From positions 620,001 through 684,000 of the forward strand of contig NZ_JAFMPM010000008.1 of NCBI RefSeq assembly GCF_017349355.1: DNA of 64,000 nucleotides, read 5' to 3'. Origin of the DNA: Thiothrix fructosivorans (GTDB taxonomy: Bacteria; Pseudomonadota; Gammaproteobacteria; Thiotrichales; Thiotrichaceae). A program made the translations under genes and the position numbers. The notes below the pieces were generated by a model, which worked only from the letters and a program-made list of their open reading frames with translations, was not told where the DNA came from and did not search any database. Below, in pieces: positions 7,933-16,635 of this stretch (positions are counted from its first letter, which is position 1; each line of letters starts with the position of its first letter).

Positions 7933-8367
7933 ATGATAGTCACACTCGATACCAACGTACTACTGGCAGCATTGATCAGCGCGAACGGTGCGTCACATTT
8001 CATTTTGAATCTGATTCTAGAAGAAAAAATCAGGCTTGCACTGTCTACGTCAGTGGTGTTGGAATACGACGATGTACTCAAACGCCCCGACATCCAAGCA
8101 TTGCACCGACTGAGTATTGCAGACGTTGATGACATCGTGGATACCTTGCTGTTATTGGCGCGAAAACATGCCATTTACTATCGGCTACGCCCCAATCTGG
8201 TGGATGAAGGCGACAACCTGATATTTGAATGCGCGTTTACCAGTAATAGCGATTACTTGATCACATCCAATATCAGAGACTTTACACATGCAGAATGGCG
8301 CGGTGCAGCCTTCGAGGTTGTTACCCCCAGTGATTTTTGCAAACGATGGAGAAGCACACATGAGTGA
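7933..8367 (+). CDS. PIN-domain toxin (COG1569-type putative RNase)
   Basis: A 144-aa PIN-fold protein. MIVTLDTNVLLAAL supplies the first conserved Asp, VVLEYDDVL the Glu, and DEGDNLIFECA and DYLITSNIRDF the remaining acidic residues, so the metal site is complete. PIN toxins of toxin-antitoxin pairs are Mg-dependent endoribonucleases that cleave tRNA or mRNA. The gene overlaps the following small ribbon-helix-helix-like gene by 8 nt (ATGAGTGA), a typical toxin-antitoxin layout, although the toxin comes first, which is the rarer order. Confidence 0.85.
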   Translation: MIVTLDTNVLLAALISANGASHFILNLILEEKIRLALSTSVVLEYDDVLKRPDIQALHRLSIADVDDIVDTLLLLARKHAIYYRLRPNLVDEGDNLIFECAFTSNSDYLITSNIRDFTHAEWRGAAFEVVTPSDFCKRWRSTHE

Positions 8368-8635
8368 ATCTTGCCTAATCAAAACACAAGTTGTCACCTT
8401 GCGCGTACCCAATGAGTTAAAAAGTCGCTTGGAACAACAGGCGAAATTTCAAGGGGTTTCGCTGAATAACTTGGCTAACTACTTGCTGACAACGCAATTA
8501 AGCCAGCTTGAAACTTTTGCGGGTATCGAGCAACGGTTGCGCACTAAAAACCTTGGCGACTTGAAACAGAAGATCGCGTCATTGTTGGATAAAGTGCCAC
8601 ACAATCCTAGCGTGCCAGAGTGGGATCGGTTGTGA
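8360..8635 (+). CDS. Arc/HicB-like antitoxin partner of the PIN toxin
   Basis: A 91-aa protein. The start at 8360 is chosen because it overlaps the toxin stop by 8 nt and the preceding AGGTT/GATGGAGAAG region offers a ribosome site. The segment VVTLRVPNELKSRLEQQAKF followed by GVSLNNLANYLLTTQL matches a ribbon-helix-helix fold as found in HicB-tail and Arc-type antitoxins. The C-terminal half (LETFAGIEQRL..., PSVPEWDRL) probably wraps the toxin. It should neutralise the PIN RNase and repress its own promoter. Confidence 0.75.
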   Translation: MSESCLIKTQVVTLRVPNELKSRLEQQAKFQGVSLNNLANYLLTTQLSQLETFAGIEQRLRTKNLGDLKQKIASLLDKVPHNPSVPEWDRL

Positions 8636-9417
8636 TGGTAAGAGTTTAAAAACTCACCGTCACCCGCGCACCACCCTCCACCCGATTTTCCAGCCGCAAC
8701 GCCCCGCCATGCAGCCGCGCCACCATATTCACAATCGCCAGCCCCAAACCCGTACCACCTTGCGTCGGCGACAGTGCGAAATCGGTTTCCCGCCGTGCCA
8801 GCAATTCGGCAGCAAAGCCCTTGCCCTGATCTTCAACCGTGACTTGCGTCCCCGCCACGGTAACGTGGATGTGTGACTGAACGGAGGCAACACCGTGCTT
8901 GCGGGCATTTTCCAGCAGATTGCGCACCGCCACCGTTACCAGCCGGGGATCGAGATTGACCACCGTGGCAGCCGCATCCAGCGTTACCGAATCGTCGTCG
9001 GGCAGCAGGGTTTCGACCAGCAAATCCAGCCGCACGGGTTGGCGTTCCAGACTTGCCCCCGCATCCAGCCGCGCAAACAGCAGCAGGTCTTCCAGCGTGT
9101 GGGTGGCGCTGCGCAACAAGCCATCCATGCGCGTCAGGGCGAGTTGCGGGGCTTCGTCGCCACGCTGGGCGGATTCGCAAATGCTGCGCAAGGCGGCAAC
9201 CGGAGTACGCAATTCGTGGGCAGTGGCGGCGAGGAAACGTTCGCGCTGGCGTAACGCAGCCAGTACCGGGCGCAAACTCCACGCTGTCAGCCCGACCCCG
9301 ACCAGCAGACCGAGAATGCCCAGCAAGGCGCTTGCCCCGACAATCCGCTGCACGAATGCCTGATACGCCGCTTGCCCCGGTGTCGGGTCGGCAATGGTAA
9401 TGATCATGGCTTTAGGG

Positions 9418-10823
9418 CATCTCCTTATACACAAATCAATCCATTCCCAACTCACTAGCCATCTGAATACCATAAATACAGTCCAGCACTCGTGAATAGC
9501 CCAACCAGATACTTTTAGCCCCCGGTTCGCCATCGGATTTTCTGCCCAAAAAGCCACCCAGTTCTGCCAGATTGCGGATCACTTGATTGAGGGTAGGTAT
9601 GCCATCGGGTAGTGCTTTTTTGCCGAGCCGGAAGGATACTTTCCATTCCAGCGGGTCAAACACCAGATCAGCCGGAAGTTCTGGGCAGGTACGCCCCAAC
9701 CGCATCAGAAACATAATCCGCCAAGCCACCATGATGTAGAGCGCGAGGGCTTTTTCGATGCGCTCTTTGGTCTCCAGTTGCAGTTTTTCGACGCGACAGC
9801 CAACTTTCAGGACATCAAAAAACATTTCGATTTCCCAACGCGCTCGATACCAGTCGATAAGTTCACAGGCAGCATCGGCTGTTTCCACACAACGGTTGGT
9901 GACTAAACGCCAAATGAGGGGCGATTTTCCGGCGGGTGGGTTAATTTCTTTGGCTTGAACCAAGGTCAATAGCATCGGATGCTGACTCTTGGGACGCAAG
10001 GTATAACGTAACACCTTGATTTCTTGTACCACTTTGCGGGGCTTTTCACCCTGCTTGCGCGGTTTGGTAAAGGTGATACGGGTCAACGCCTGTTGTTGCT
10101 CAATGGCATCCCACAGTTTGAGGTCATCTCCTAATGCACGGTTATGTTGCGCCCGTATCAGCAGGTCAGCCGGGTAATTCAAGGCTTGCGCCCGTTGGAG
10201 CAAGTCGTAAAAGTCGCTTTCACGGTCGCCAGCATAGATGAAGCGGTGTTCAGGGCAGCGTGCCGCCAGTTCGGCTACCCGTTCATACCCTTCAATCCAA
10301 CGACGGCTTTCTTTGATGCTGGGGTTGGCTTGGTCGGCCGCTTTGCTCAATCCCCGTGACCACATCCACGTATCGGTGATGCCCAACGGCAAACGTTCTG
10401 GGGTAATACACAAGGTCGGATGCAGGTACATCCCGCGTTGCTTATCGTAGGATAACCGCCCCAAGCCCTCGGTTTCCTGTCCATTGAAGTCCAGTTCGGT
10501 CGTATCTTGAATACACAGGATAATCCGCGAGTCTTGTTGACGAATTCGGCACTCTGTCGCTTCAAAGTGGGATGCCATCAAAGCATCATGGCTCACCGCT
10601 TCATTCCAGAAGAAACGGTACGTCGCCAAGGTGCTTGACCAACTCTGGCAAGCCTTGGGGATACTGGATTGGGGCACTTTTAGCATGGCGTTGAGAATAT
10701 GGGCTGCGCGTGTTTCGAGGCGCTTGTCTCCCAAATCAAGATCGGTGAGTTCGCTAGATGACCAGTTCATGGGTGTAAATTGCTTATCTTACATCAGCTT
10801 GGGAACTTGTGTATAAGGAGATG
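9418..10823 (-). mobile_element. IS4-family (IS50-like group) insertion sequence, 1406 bp, intact
   Basis: Terminal inverted repeats CATCTCCTTATACACAA (9418-9434) and TTGTGTATAAGGAGATG (10807-10823) match over 17 bp. GCTTTAGGG is duplicated outside them at 9409-9417 and 10824-10832, a 9-bp target duplication as expected for IS50/IS10-like members. One transposase gene fills the element. The flanks reconstruct the target gene exactly, so insertion is recent and no deletion followed. Confidence 0.95.
9436..10770 (-). CDS. IS4-family DDE transposase (Tn5/IS50-like)
   Basis: A 444-aa transposase. The N-terminus (LTDLDLGDKRLETRAAHIL) matches the Tn5-type DNA-binding domain. Catalytic residues are the Asp in CIQDTTELDF, the Asp in AGDRESDFYDLL, and the Glu of the YREK signature in DWYRARWEIEMFFDVLK (Y-2-R-3-E-6-K). 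No frameshift or stop is present, so it should be active. It is transcribed in the same direction as the interrupted kinase. No Tn5-style inhibitor start is claimed. Confidence 0.93.
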   Translation of the reverse strand: MNWSSSELTDLDLGDKRLETRAAHILNAMLKVPQSSIPKACQSWSSTLATYRFFWNEAVSHDALMASHFEATECRIRQQDSRIILCIQDTTELDFNGQETEGLGRLSYDKQRGMYLHPTLCITPERLPLGITDTWMWSRGLSKAADQANPSIKESRRWIEGYERVAELAARCPEHRFIYAGDRESDFYDLLQRAQALNYPADLLIRAQHNRALGDDLKLWDAIEQQQALTRITFTKPRKQGEKPRKVVQEIKVLRYTLRPKSQHPMLLTLVQAKEINPPAGKSPLIWRLVTNRCVETADAACELIDWYRARWEIEMFFDVLKVGCRVEKLQLETKERIEKALALYIMVAWRIMFLMRLGRTCPELPADLVFDPLEWKVSFRLGKKALPDGIPTLNQVIRNLAELGGFLGRKSDGEPGAKSIWLGYSRVLDCIYGIQMASELGMD

Positions 10824-11291
10824 GCTTTAGGGGTGCTGGTGTCGCCCTGATCCATAAAAGTGGGGATGGCGTGCAGGCGGTACGGCTTGCCGTCGGTATC
10901 CTGTCCGTCAAGGTAAACATCCTGCCCTTGCCCCATCACGGTGGTTTGCAGTTGCGTGAAATCGGTGAGGTTGAAACGCGGGTGCGCCGGGGTGAAATGG
11001 CGGGTGGGCGGATTGCCCGGTTCGATTACCCAAATATCATACGGCGCATCCAGCAGATCGTGTTCCAGCCGCAATACTTCGTCGTGGAACTTGCCGTGCT
11101 GATCAAACCACGTCAGGCCGTACACCGAGGTGGCGTAGAGGGCAAGTTCGGTATCGAGGTCGGTTTCGCGCAGTTCCGCCCGCAAGTCGATGGCGACTTT
11201 GGCAAGGATGGCAATGCCCAGCAGCCATGCCACAGCCCACGCCAACAGCAGCGGAATGCCCAGCCGTAACAACCGCGCCCGCTGGCTGGAG

Positions 11292-11963
11292 TCAACTTTC
11301 ATGGGCATCGTCCAGCTTGTAGCCGTGACCGCGCACGGTCTTGATCAGGGCAGGTTCGCCCAGCTTGCGCCGCAGCGAGGCAATGATGGTTTCTTCGACA
11401 TTAGAGGCGGGGCTTTCCAGCGTATCCCAGCAATATTCGAGAATGTCGTTACGCGACACGGCGCGGCGGTTGCGTACTGCCAGCAGTTCCAGCACGGCGT
11501 ATTCCTTGGGGCGCAAGGGAATCAGCACTCCGGCGCGGCGGACTTCATGCCGCCCGCTATCCACTTCCAGATCAGCGATTCGCAAGATGGTGTCGCGTAA
11601 CGGTTCGCCACGTCGTGCCAGTACGTTGATGCGGGCCATCAGCTCATCCATTGCGAATGGTTTGACCAGATAATCGTCTGCACCGACTTGCAAGCCTTCC
11701 ACCCGGTCTTCGATGCGGTCGCGTGCGGTCAGTAGCAGGATCGGGGTGCGGTTGGCGGCATTTCGCAATGCTTGTAACAGGGTGAGGGAATCGCCGTCGG
11801 GCAACATGCGGTCAAACACGCCTACGTCGTAGTGTGCACCGTTTAGGTAGGTGCGGATTTCGCGGATGCTGGATACTTCATCCACGCTGTTGCCGAGAGC
11901 GCGTAAGCGTCGGGCAATGGCTTCGCGGAGTTCGGTATGGTCTTCAGCAAGCAGAATACGCAT
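11292..11963 (-). CDS. OmpR/PhoB-family response regulator
   Basis: A 223-aa protein with a receiver domain (MRILLAEDHTELREAIARR..., phospho-acceptor Asp in VGVFDRMLPDG, Thr in LLLTARD, Lys in YLVKPFAMDELM) and a winged-helix DNA-binding domain ending VRGHGYKLDD. It overlaps the start of the histidine kinase by about 17 nt, so the two were one operon. The kinase is broken by the IS, so the regulator is now probably orphaned. It may be unphosphorylated, serve another kinase or be charged by acetyl phosphate. The input signal is unknown. Confidence 0.92.
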   Translation of the reverse strand: MRILLAEDHTELREAIARRLRALGNSVDEVSSIREIRTYLNGAHYDVGVFDRMLPDGDSLTLLQALRNAANRTPILLLTARDRIEDRVEGLQVGADDYLVKPFAMDELMARINVLARRGEPLRDTILRIADLEVDSGRHEVRRAGVLIPLRPKEYAVLELLAVRNRRAVSRNDILEYCWDTLESPASNVEETIIASLRRKLGEPALIKTVRGHGYKLDDAHES

Positions 11964-11987
11964 GGGGAGCCTGGGCAGTGTCAGCGC

Positions 11988-12536
11988 TTAGCGTTTCAGC
12001 TTCGCCGCAAATGCAGCAAGTGCTTGCATTTGCACGCCGAGTTGTTGTTTGAGATTGGCGTCGATCAGATTGCCATCCGCATCAAACCCGCCCGCAAACG
12101 CATTGGCGAAGAATTCCGGCTTGTTGAGCACATGAATATCCACATACACGCACACTTGACGTAAATGATACTGTGAACGTGCTGTGCCCATGCCACCGCC
12201 TGCGCCCACAATCGCCGCCGTTTTGCCTGCTAATAAGACGTTATTGGGTTCACGCGATGCCCAGTCGATGATGTTTTTGAGGGCAGGTGCCAGCGAGTAG
12301 TTGTATTCGGGGCAAGCGAATACGAAGGCATCCGCTTCAGCCATTTGTGCCAACACCTTGCTAACGGCAGCCGGTTTTTCGGTGAGGTCTTGGGTATAGA
12401 AGGGTACTTCGCTCAAATCAGCGATTTCCAAACTCACGCCTTCCGGCAATACGCTGGATACAGCACGTAATAAGCCAGTATTGGTGGAAGCACGGCGTAA
12501 GCTGCCGGAAATGCCCAGTAATTTTAAGGTGGTCAT
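11988..12536 (-). CDS. NADPH-dependent FMN reductase (flavodoxin-like, ChrR/azoreductase group)
   Basis: A 182-aa protein. The FMN phosphate loop is GISGSLRRASTNTGLL and the second flavin loop is CPEYNYSLAPALKNIIDWAS, both diagnostic of the NADPH-dependent FMN reductase family. These enzymes pass electrons from NAD(P)H through FMN to quinones, chromate or azo compounds as a redox-stress defence. It lies 24 bp upstream of the response regulator gene on the same strand and may head that operon. The real substrate is not readable from the sequence. Confidence 0.88.
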   Translation of the reverse strand: MTTLKLLGISGSLRRASTNTGLLRAVSSVLPEGVSLEIADLSEVPFYTQDLTEKPAAVSKVLAQMAEADAFVFACPEYNYSLAPALKNIIDWASREPNNVLLAGKTAAIVGAGGGMGTARSQYHLRQVCVYVDIHVLNKPEFFANAFAGGFDADGNLIDANLKQQLGVQMQALAAFAAKLKR

Positions 12537-12737
12537 GTGAGATTCCTTGCTTTAATGATGATCTATTCTCGATCACGAAGTATTTCATGGATGATCAACC
12601 CGCGCCGCTTTAATTGCGTTGAAGTAGTGTTAACCTGTCGTTAATTCAAATAATGAGTTGTTAGAAATTATCCACCTGCCTGTCGTCGCTGTATTGCCGT
12701 GCTACAGTCTGGCAACGTTACTCTATAAGGGATTCAC

Positions 12738-14171
12738 TTGACTGCTTATTTAACGGGCTGGTTGAACACGGGATTATTGCTACTGGATGTGTTCATCATT
12801 GCCATTTTGCTGCCGACAGTGGTACAGCAACGCCGTGAATCGGGGGCAACGCTGGCGTGGGTGCTGGTGATTGTATTGCTGCCGTTTATTGGCTTGCTGA
12901 GTTTTTGGGTGTTTGGCACGACGCGCCTGTATTTCCGCCGCCGTAAGCGCCGTAAAGTGGAGGCTAAACTGGCGCTGGCGCTCGCCGATGTGCAGGTCAA
13001 TCTGAATGGTGAGCAATACATTACGGGCGTTTCTCCCTCCTTATTAACGTTAGTGAATAAACTCGACGATGTTGGCCCGTTAGCCGGTAATGCAGTGGAC
13101 ATTATGCGCGAGGGTGAGCGGTTATTTGATGCGTTGGAAGCGGCATTTGATGCAGCGACGCACCACATCCACTTAATCTATTACATTTGGGAGGCGGATT
13201 ACACGGGTGAGCGTTTGCGGAATGCCTTAGTGAGGGCCGCGCAACGTGGGGTGATCGTGCGTTTGTTGGTCGATGATGTGGGTTCGCGTCAAGCTAACGC
13301 TCGTTTCTTCCGGTCATTGTCAGCAGCGGGCGGGCAGGTATCGCGTTTCCTGAAAGTGAATGTGCTAAGCCGTCAGTTGAACCTCAATAACCGTAATCAC
13401 CGCAAAATTGCTATTATTGACGGTGGACTTACCTTCACGGGCGGTATGAATGTGGGCGATGTGTACGCGGGCAGGGGTGAGCCGTGGCACGATTTACATG
13501 CGCGTATTCAAGGCCCTGTGGCGTATACCTTGCAGGAAGTGTTTTGTCAGGATTGGTATCACGCCACGGGTGAAGATTTGGTGAGCGATACGTATTTTCC
13601 GCTGATCCCTGATGCGGGGACTATTTATGCGCAGTTTCTTGCGAGTGGCCCGGCGGATGAGCGTTGGCAAGCGATTCATACCGTATTGTTTGCAGCGATG
13701 AATTTAGCGGCGTACCGGATTTGGATTGAAACCCCGTATTTTGTGCCGGATCGCCCTATCCTGATGGCGTTGCAAACGGCGGCGTTGCGCGGCGTGGATG
13801 TACGTTTGTTGTTGCCGGGGCGTTCGGATCATCCTTTAGTGTTGTATGCAGGGCGTTCCTTTATAGATGAATTGCTGGATGTGGGGGTGCGGGTATTTGA
13901 AATGCACCAAGCGATGCCGCACGGTAAGGCGGTGATGATTGACGGGCATTTTGCAACCTTAGGTTCGGCGAACATGGATCAGCGCAGTTTCCGCCTGAAT
14001 TTCGAGGGCAATATCTTCTTTTACGGCACGGAGATTGCGAGCAAGTTGGAAGAAGATTTCCTCGCGGCATGTGCTGGTGTGCAAGAAGTTACGCTGGTAC
14101 AACGCAGCCAGTTAAGTAAGTGGCAACGCTTGGCGGAGAGTGCCGCGCGGTTGCTTGCACCTTTATTATAG
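12738..14171 (+). CDS. cls: Cardiolipin synthase (phospholipase D family)
   Basis: A 477-aa protein starting at TTG 12738 behind ATAAGGGA. Two N-terminal membrane helices (about residues 9-28 and 39-59) are followed by two PLD domains with HKD motifs HRKIAIIDGGLTFTGG and HGKAVMIDGHFATLGSAN. It joins two phosphatidylglycerol molecules (or phosphatidylglycerol and phosphatidylethanolamine) into cardiolipin at the inner membrane. Length and order match ClsA-type enzymes. A DUF72 gene follows after only 23 bp. Confidence 0.93.
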   Translation: MTAYLTGWLNTGLLLLDVFIIAILLPTVVQQRRESGATLAWVLVIVLLPFIGLLSFWVFGTTRLYFRRRKRRKVEAKLALALADVQVNLNGEQYITGVSPSLLTLVNKLDDVGPLAGNAVDIMREGERLFDALEAAFDAATHHIHLIYYIWEADYTGERLRNALVRAAQRGVIVRLLVDDVGSRQANARFFRSLSAAGGQVSRFLKVNVLSRQLNLNNRNHRKIAIIDGGLTFTGGMNVGDVYAGRGEPWHDLHARIQGPVAYTLQEVFCQDWYHATGEDLVSDTYFPLIPDAGTIYAQFLASGPADERWQAIHTVLFAAMNLAAYRIWIETPYFVPDRPILMALQTAALRGVDVRLLLPGRSDHPLVLYAGRSFIDELLDVGVRVFEMHQAMPHGKAVMIDGHFATLGSANMDQRSFRLNFEGNIFFYGTEIASKLEEDFLAACAGVQEVTLVQRSQLSKWQRLAESAARLLAPLL

Positions 14172-14194
14172 AGTGGTTGAACGTGGATCAAGTG

Positions 14195-15058
14195 ATGCCA
14201 GCATTACCGTATTACCTTGGTTTACCGTTATGGGCGAACCCGCAGTGGAAAGGTTCAGTTTTTCCTGTTGACGCGAAAGCGGCAGATTTTCTAGCGCACT
14301 ATGCGCAGGTGTTTAATGCGGTGGAAGGGAATAGCACGTTTTATTCTGTACCCTCGGTTGAAATGGTGAGCCGTTGGCTGGCGGCTACGCCAGAATCGTT
14401 CCGGTTTAGTTTTAAGTTTCCGCGCACGATTACCCATCAACATCACTTGAGCCAAGCAGCACAAGAAACGCAGGTGTTTTTGCAACGCATGACACCGCTG
14501 GGACAACGCCTAGATGGGTTGATGGTGCAATTGCCAGCAACGTTTTCACCGGCTGATTTGCCAACGTTGGAAACGTTTTTGCGACGCTTGCCAACAGATT
14601 TTACGTATGCAGTGGAGGTGCGGCATCCCGCGTTTTTCACGCAGCCAGCGGTGCGTGCTGCTTATAATGCGTTGCTGGCAACGTTGGGGGTGGATCGGGT
14701 GATTTTTGATAGTCGCCCGTTACATTCTGCCGCGCCTGTCGCGGAGGCAACCCGTGATGCACAGCGCCGTAAACCCCGTTTGCCGGTGCAATTGGATACG
14801 CCGGGAAATCAGCCGGTCATCCGTTACATTGGGCATCCCGTGTTAGCGGAAAACCACGCGTGGTTGGAACGTTGGGTTGCGCAAACGGCGCGTTGGTTGA
14901 TGGAAGGCAAATGCCCGCGTGTTTTCCTGCATACGCCTGATAATACCTTTGCGCCTGCATTGGCACGGCTGTTTCACCAGCAGTTACAACAACGTATCCC
15001 AACATTGCCGGATTTACCTGCTTGGATAACAACACCGCAACAAGCTACGCTTCTATAA
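14195..15058 (+). CDS. DUF72 family protein (YecE-like TIM barrel)
   Basis: About 287 aa. The start lies in YYLGLPLWANPQWKG, the usual beginning of DUF72 proteins. The motifs FNAVEGNSTFYSVPS and FKFPRTITHQHHL also belong to this family. The ATG at 14195 is preferred, and a GTG at 14183 is possible. The biochemical role of DUF72 is unknown, although it resembles sugar-isomerase-type barrels. It probably shares a transcript with cls. Confidence 0.82.
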   Translation: MPALPYYLGLPLWANPQWKGSVFPVDAKAADFLAHYAQVFNAVEGNSTFYSVPSVEMVSRWLAATPESFRFSFKFPRTITHQHHLSQAAQETQVFLQRMTPLGQRLDGLMVQLPATFSPADLPTLETFLRRLPTDFTYAVEVRHPAFFTQPAVRAAYNALLATLGVDRVIFDSRPLHSAAPVAEATRDAQRRKPRLPVQLDTPGNQPVIRYIGHPVLAENHAWLERWVAQTARWLMEGKCPRVFLHTPDNTFAPALARLFHQQLQQRIPTLPDLPAWITTPQQATLL

Positions 15059-15075
15059 AAAAAATTCCCGCTGGG

Positions 15076-15104
15076 TTGCTTGCAGAGGGGGCTTCTGGTA
15101 TCCT
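15076..15104 (+). promoter_or_regulatory. Candidate sigma-70 promoter for rpmB-rpmG
   Basis: TTGCTT (15076-15081), a 17-bp spacer and TATCCT (15099-15104) lie 45 bp ahead of the rpmB start, after the DUF72 gene ends. Confidence 0.5.
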
Positions 15105-15148
15105 CACGCGCCTTTAGAGTTCAAGAATCGCAGATCTGGAGTATCCCG

Positions 15149-15385
15149 ATGTCTCGTGTATGTCAAGTAACAGGTAAGCGTCCCGTCACAGGTAACAATG
15201 TGTCGCACGCTAACAATAGAACCAAGCGCCGTTTCCTGCCTAACCTGCACGCGAAACGCTTCTGGGTCGAAAGCGAAGGACGCTGGGTTCGCCTGCGCGT
15301 TTCTGCAAAAGGTATGCGTATTATCGACAAGTTAGGTATTGATACCATTCTTGCCGACATCCGTAGCCGTGGCGAAAAAGTTTAA
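15149..15385 (+). CDS. rpmB: 50S ribosomal protein L28
   Basis: A 78-aa protein. [20 protein letters not shown] and the following [12 protein letters not shown] are the classic bacterial L28 N-terminus. The start at 15149 has GGAG at a proper distance, while longer in-frame reading from 15080 has no support. L28 sits on the large subunit near the tRNA exit region. It is followed 20 nt later by rpmG, the standard rpmBG operon. Confidence 0.98.
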   Translation: MSRVCQVTGKRPVTGNNVSHANNRTKRRFLPNLHAKRFWVESEGRWVRLRVSAKGMRIIDKLGIDTILADIRSRGEKV

Positions 15386-15405
15386 TCTACCGGAGGTAAC
15401 AGCGA

Positions 15406-15576
15406 ATGGCTAAGAAAGGCGGTCGTGATAAAATCAAGCTGGTTTCTTCCGCAGGAACTGGATTTTTCTATACTACAACCAAAAACAAGCGGACTACGCC
15501 GGACAAATTAGAGTTCAGCAAGTACGATCCGGTTGTGCGTAAACATGTTATGTTTAAGGAAGCTAAGATCAAGTAA
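15406..15576 (+). CDS. rpmG: 50S ribosomal protein L33
   Basis: A 56-aa protein that starts [20 protein letters not shown] and ends [11 protein letters not shown]. It has no CxxC pairs, so it is the zinc-free type of L33. GGAGG at 15392-15396 precedes the ATG. It ends just before a strong intrinsic terminator. Confidence 0.97.
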   Translation: MAKKGGRDKIKLVSSAGTGFFYTTTKNKRTTPDKLEFSKYDPVVRKHVMFKEAKIK

Positions 15577-15606
15577 TTGATCGGTTTCCTGCGATTCTTT
15601 CAGAAG

Positions 15607-15626
15607 CCCGGCCATGCCGGGTTTTT
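15607..15626 (+). terminator. Intrinsic terminator of rpmBG
   Basis: CCCGGC-CAT-GCCGGG followed by TTTTT, 30 bp after the rpmG stop. It is a textbook rho-independent terminator. Confidence 0.93.
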
Positions 15627-15644
15627 GCGTTTACGAAAACGACG

Positions 15645-16145
15645 ATGAGACACCCTATCATGTGGATTGTAATAAGCATCGGTATCCTGCTGGCACTGAT
15701 ACCGTTTTTCGTCGGTCTATTGATGACACCGTATCAACAAGTTACGCGAGTGGAGTTAATCAAAGCACCCGCAGCCGCCGTATGGGAGGCGTTAACCGAC
15801 TTATCCCAGCACGCGTTGTGGCGTACTGATTTGGCGAGTATGCAAATGTTGGACGATGATGACGGTTTGCGTTGGGTCGAAAAAACTGCCAGCGGTCAAT
15901 CAACGGTGCTGCGTAAGCTTAAAGAAACGCCTTTGAAAGAATTACTGCTCGACATGCAGCGCAGTGGCAGCAAGGGTTCACGCCAAGTACGCTTTAGTGC
16001 TGTACCGGGTGGCACGCGTGTGACCTTCACGGAAATGTTGGAAACCCGCACCGCGTTGGGGCGCATCAAAACGCGTCTGGATGGCAATCCCGATAAGCGT
16101 TTAGATCACTTTATCCAGCAGTTGAAAGCGCATTTCACTGTGTAA
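15645..16145 (+). CDS. Membrane-anchored SRPBCC (polyketide cyclase-like) protein
   Basis: A 166-aa protein with one N-terminal TM helix (residues 6-26), then a START/SRPBCC-type fold: VTRVELIKAPAAAVWEALTD starts the domain and VRFSAVPGGTRVTFTE lies in its later strands. The family binds hydrophobic ligands, and the specific role is unknown. Its 3' end overlaps the convergent folK gene by 11 bp. Confidence 0.7.
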   Translation: MRHPIMWIVISIGILLALIPFFVGLLMTPYQQVTRVELIKAPAAAVWEALTDLSQHALWRTDLASMQMLDDDDGLRWVEKTASGQSTVLRKLKETPLKELLLDMQRSGSKGSRQVRFSAVPGGTRVTFTEMLETRTALGRIKTRLDGNPDKRLDHFIQQLKAHFTV

Positions 16146-16635
16146 GTGCGTCGCAATTCAGTGTAACCACCTGCATATCAGCACGGGATAACGTTGATGC
16201 CAGTGCCAACGCTGCGATACTGCATTGCAGGGCAGGGTGCTGTACGGTGGGGGCAATGTCTGCCAGCGGAAAAAGCACGAAGGGGTATGTCACAATATCG
16301 TTGTGTGGCAGATTGTGTTCGGGTTGCAGATTCAGCGCATCGTAGAGCAATAAATCCACATCCAGTGTGCGTGCGCTGAATTTTTTCTCGCCTCGTACCC
16401 GCCCGTGCGCCGTTTCTAATTGCCGTAAATATTGCTTTAACGCACTGGGTGTGAGCGTGGTGGCGAAACCGGCGGCTAAGTTTAGGAACGGTGTGCCGCT
16501 GAATCCAACAGCAGGCGTTTCGTAGACAGGCGAAAATACGACTTTGCCGAAGTCATGTTGCAGGTGTTGCATACACGCGCACAGGTTGGTTTCACGGTCG
16601 ATATTGCTGCCAATGCTTACGTAGACGCTTGCCAT
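16135..16635 (-). CDS. folK: 2-amino-4-hydroxy-6-hydroxymethyldihydropteridine pyrophosphokinase
   Basis: A 166-aa HPPK. VYVSIGSNIDRETN opens the fold, FLNLAAGFATTL follows, and the signature KKFSARTLDVDLLLYD carries the Mg-binding Asp pair. It transfers pyrophosphate from ATP to the pterin before dihydropteroate synthesis. The gene overlaps the upstream folB by 19 nt, so two consecutive folate steps are translationally coupled. Confidence 0.95.
   Translation of the reverse strand: MASVYVSIGSNIDRETNLCACMQHLQHDFGKVVFSPVYETPAVGFSGTPFLNLAAGFATTLTPSALKQYLRQLETAHGRVRGEKKFSARTLDVDLLLYDALNLQPEHNLPHNDIVTYPFVLFPLADIAPTVQHPALQCSIAALALASTLSRADMQVVTLNCDALTQ

Larger units (their letters stand above)
8646..11308 (-). 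pseudogene. Sensor histidine kinase gene split by an IS4-family insertion
   Basis: The N-terminal part (11308 down to 10824) has a TM helix near residue 20 and a periplasmic domain, and ends GDTSTPKA. The C-terminal part (9408 down to 8646) resumes MIITIADPTPG and contains a second TM helix, H-box FLAATAHELRTPVAAL, N-box NLLENARKHG, G1 VEDQGKGF and G2 GGTGLGLAIV. Joining the flanks with one copy of the 9-bp target duplication gives 1248 nt, an uninterrupted 415-aa kinase. The present N-terminal fragment stops in IS sequence (SLYTSSQADVR). The C-terminal fragment is open from 9557 inside the IS and could be made as a separate cytoplasmic-side kinase. The start could be 11308 or 11302, and both overlap the response regulator. 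Confidence 0.9.

Noticed and set aside
7736-7936. 66-aa plus-strand frame (MRLKPPSPLPP...)
   Set aside because: Pro/Ser low complexity and no ribosome site; the minus-strand tail fits better.
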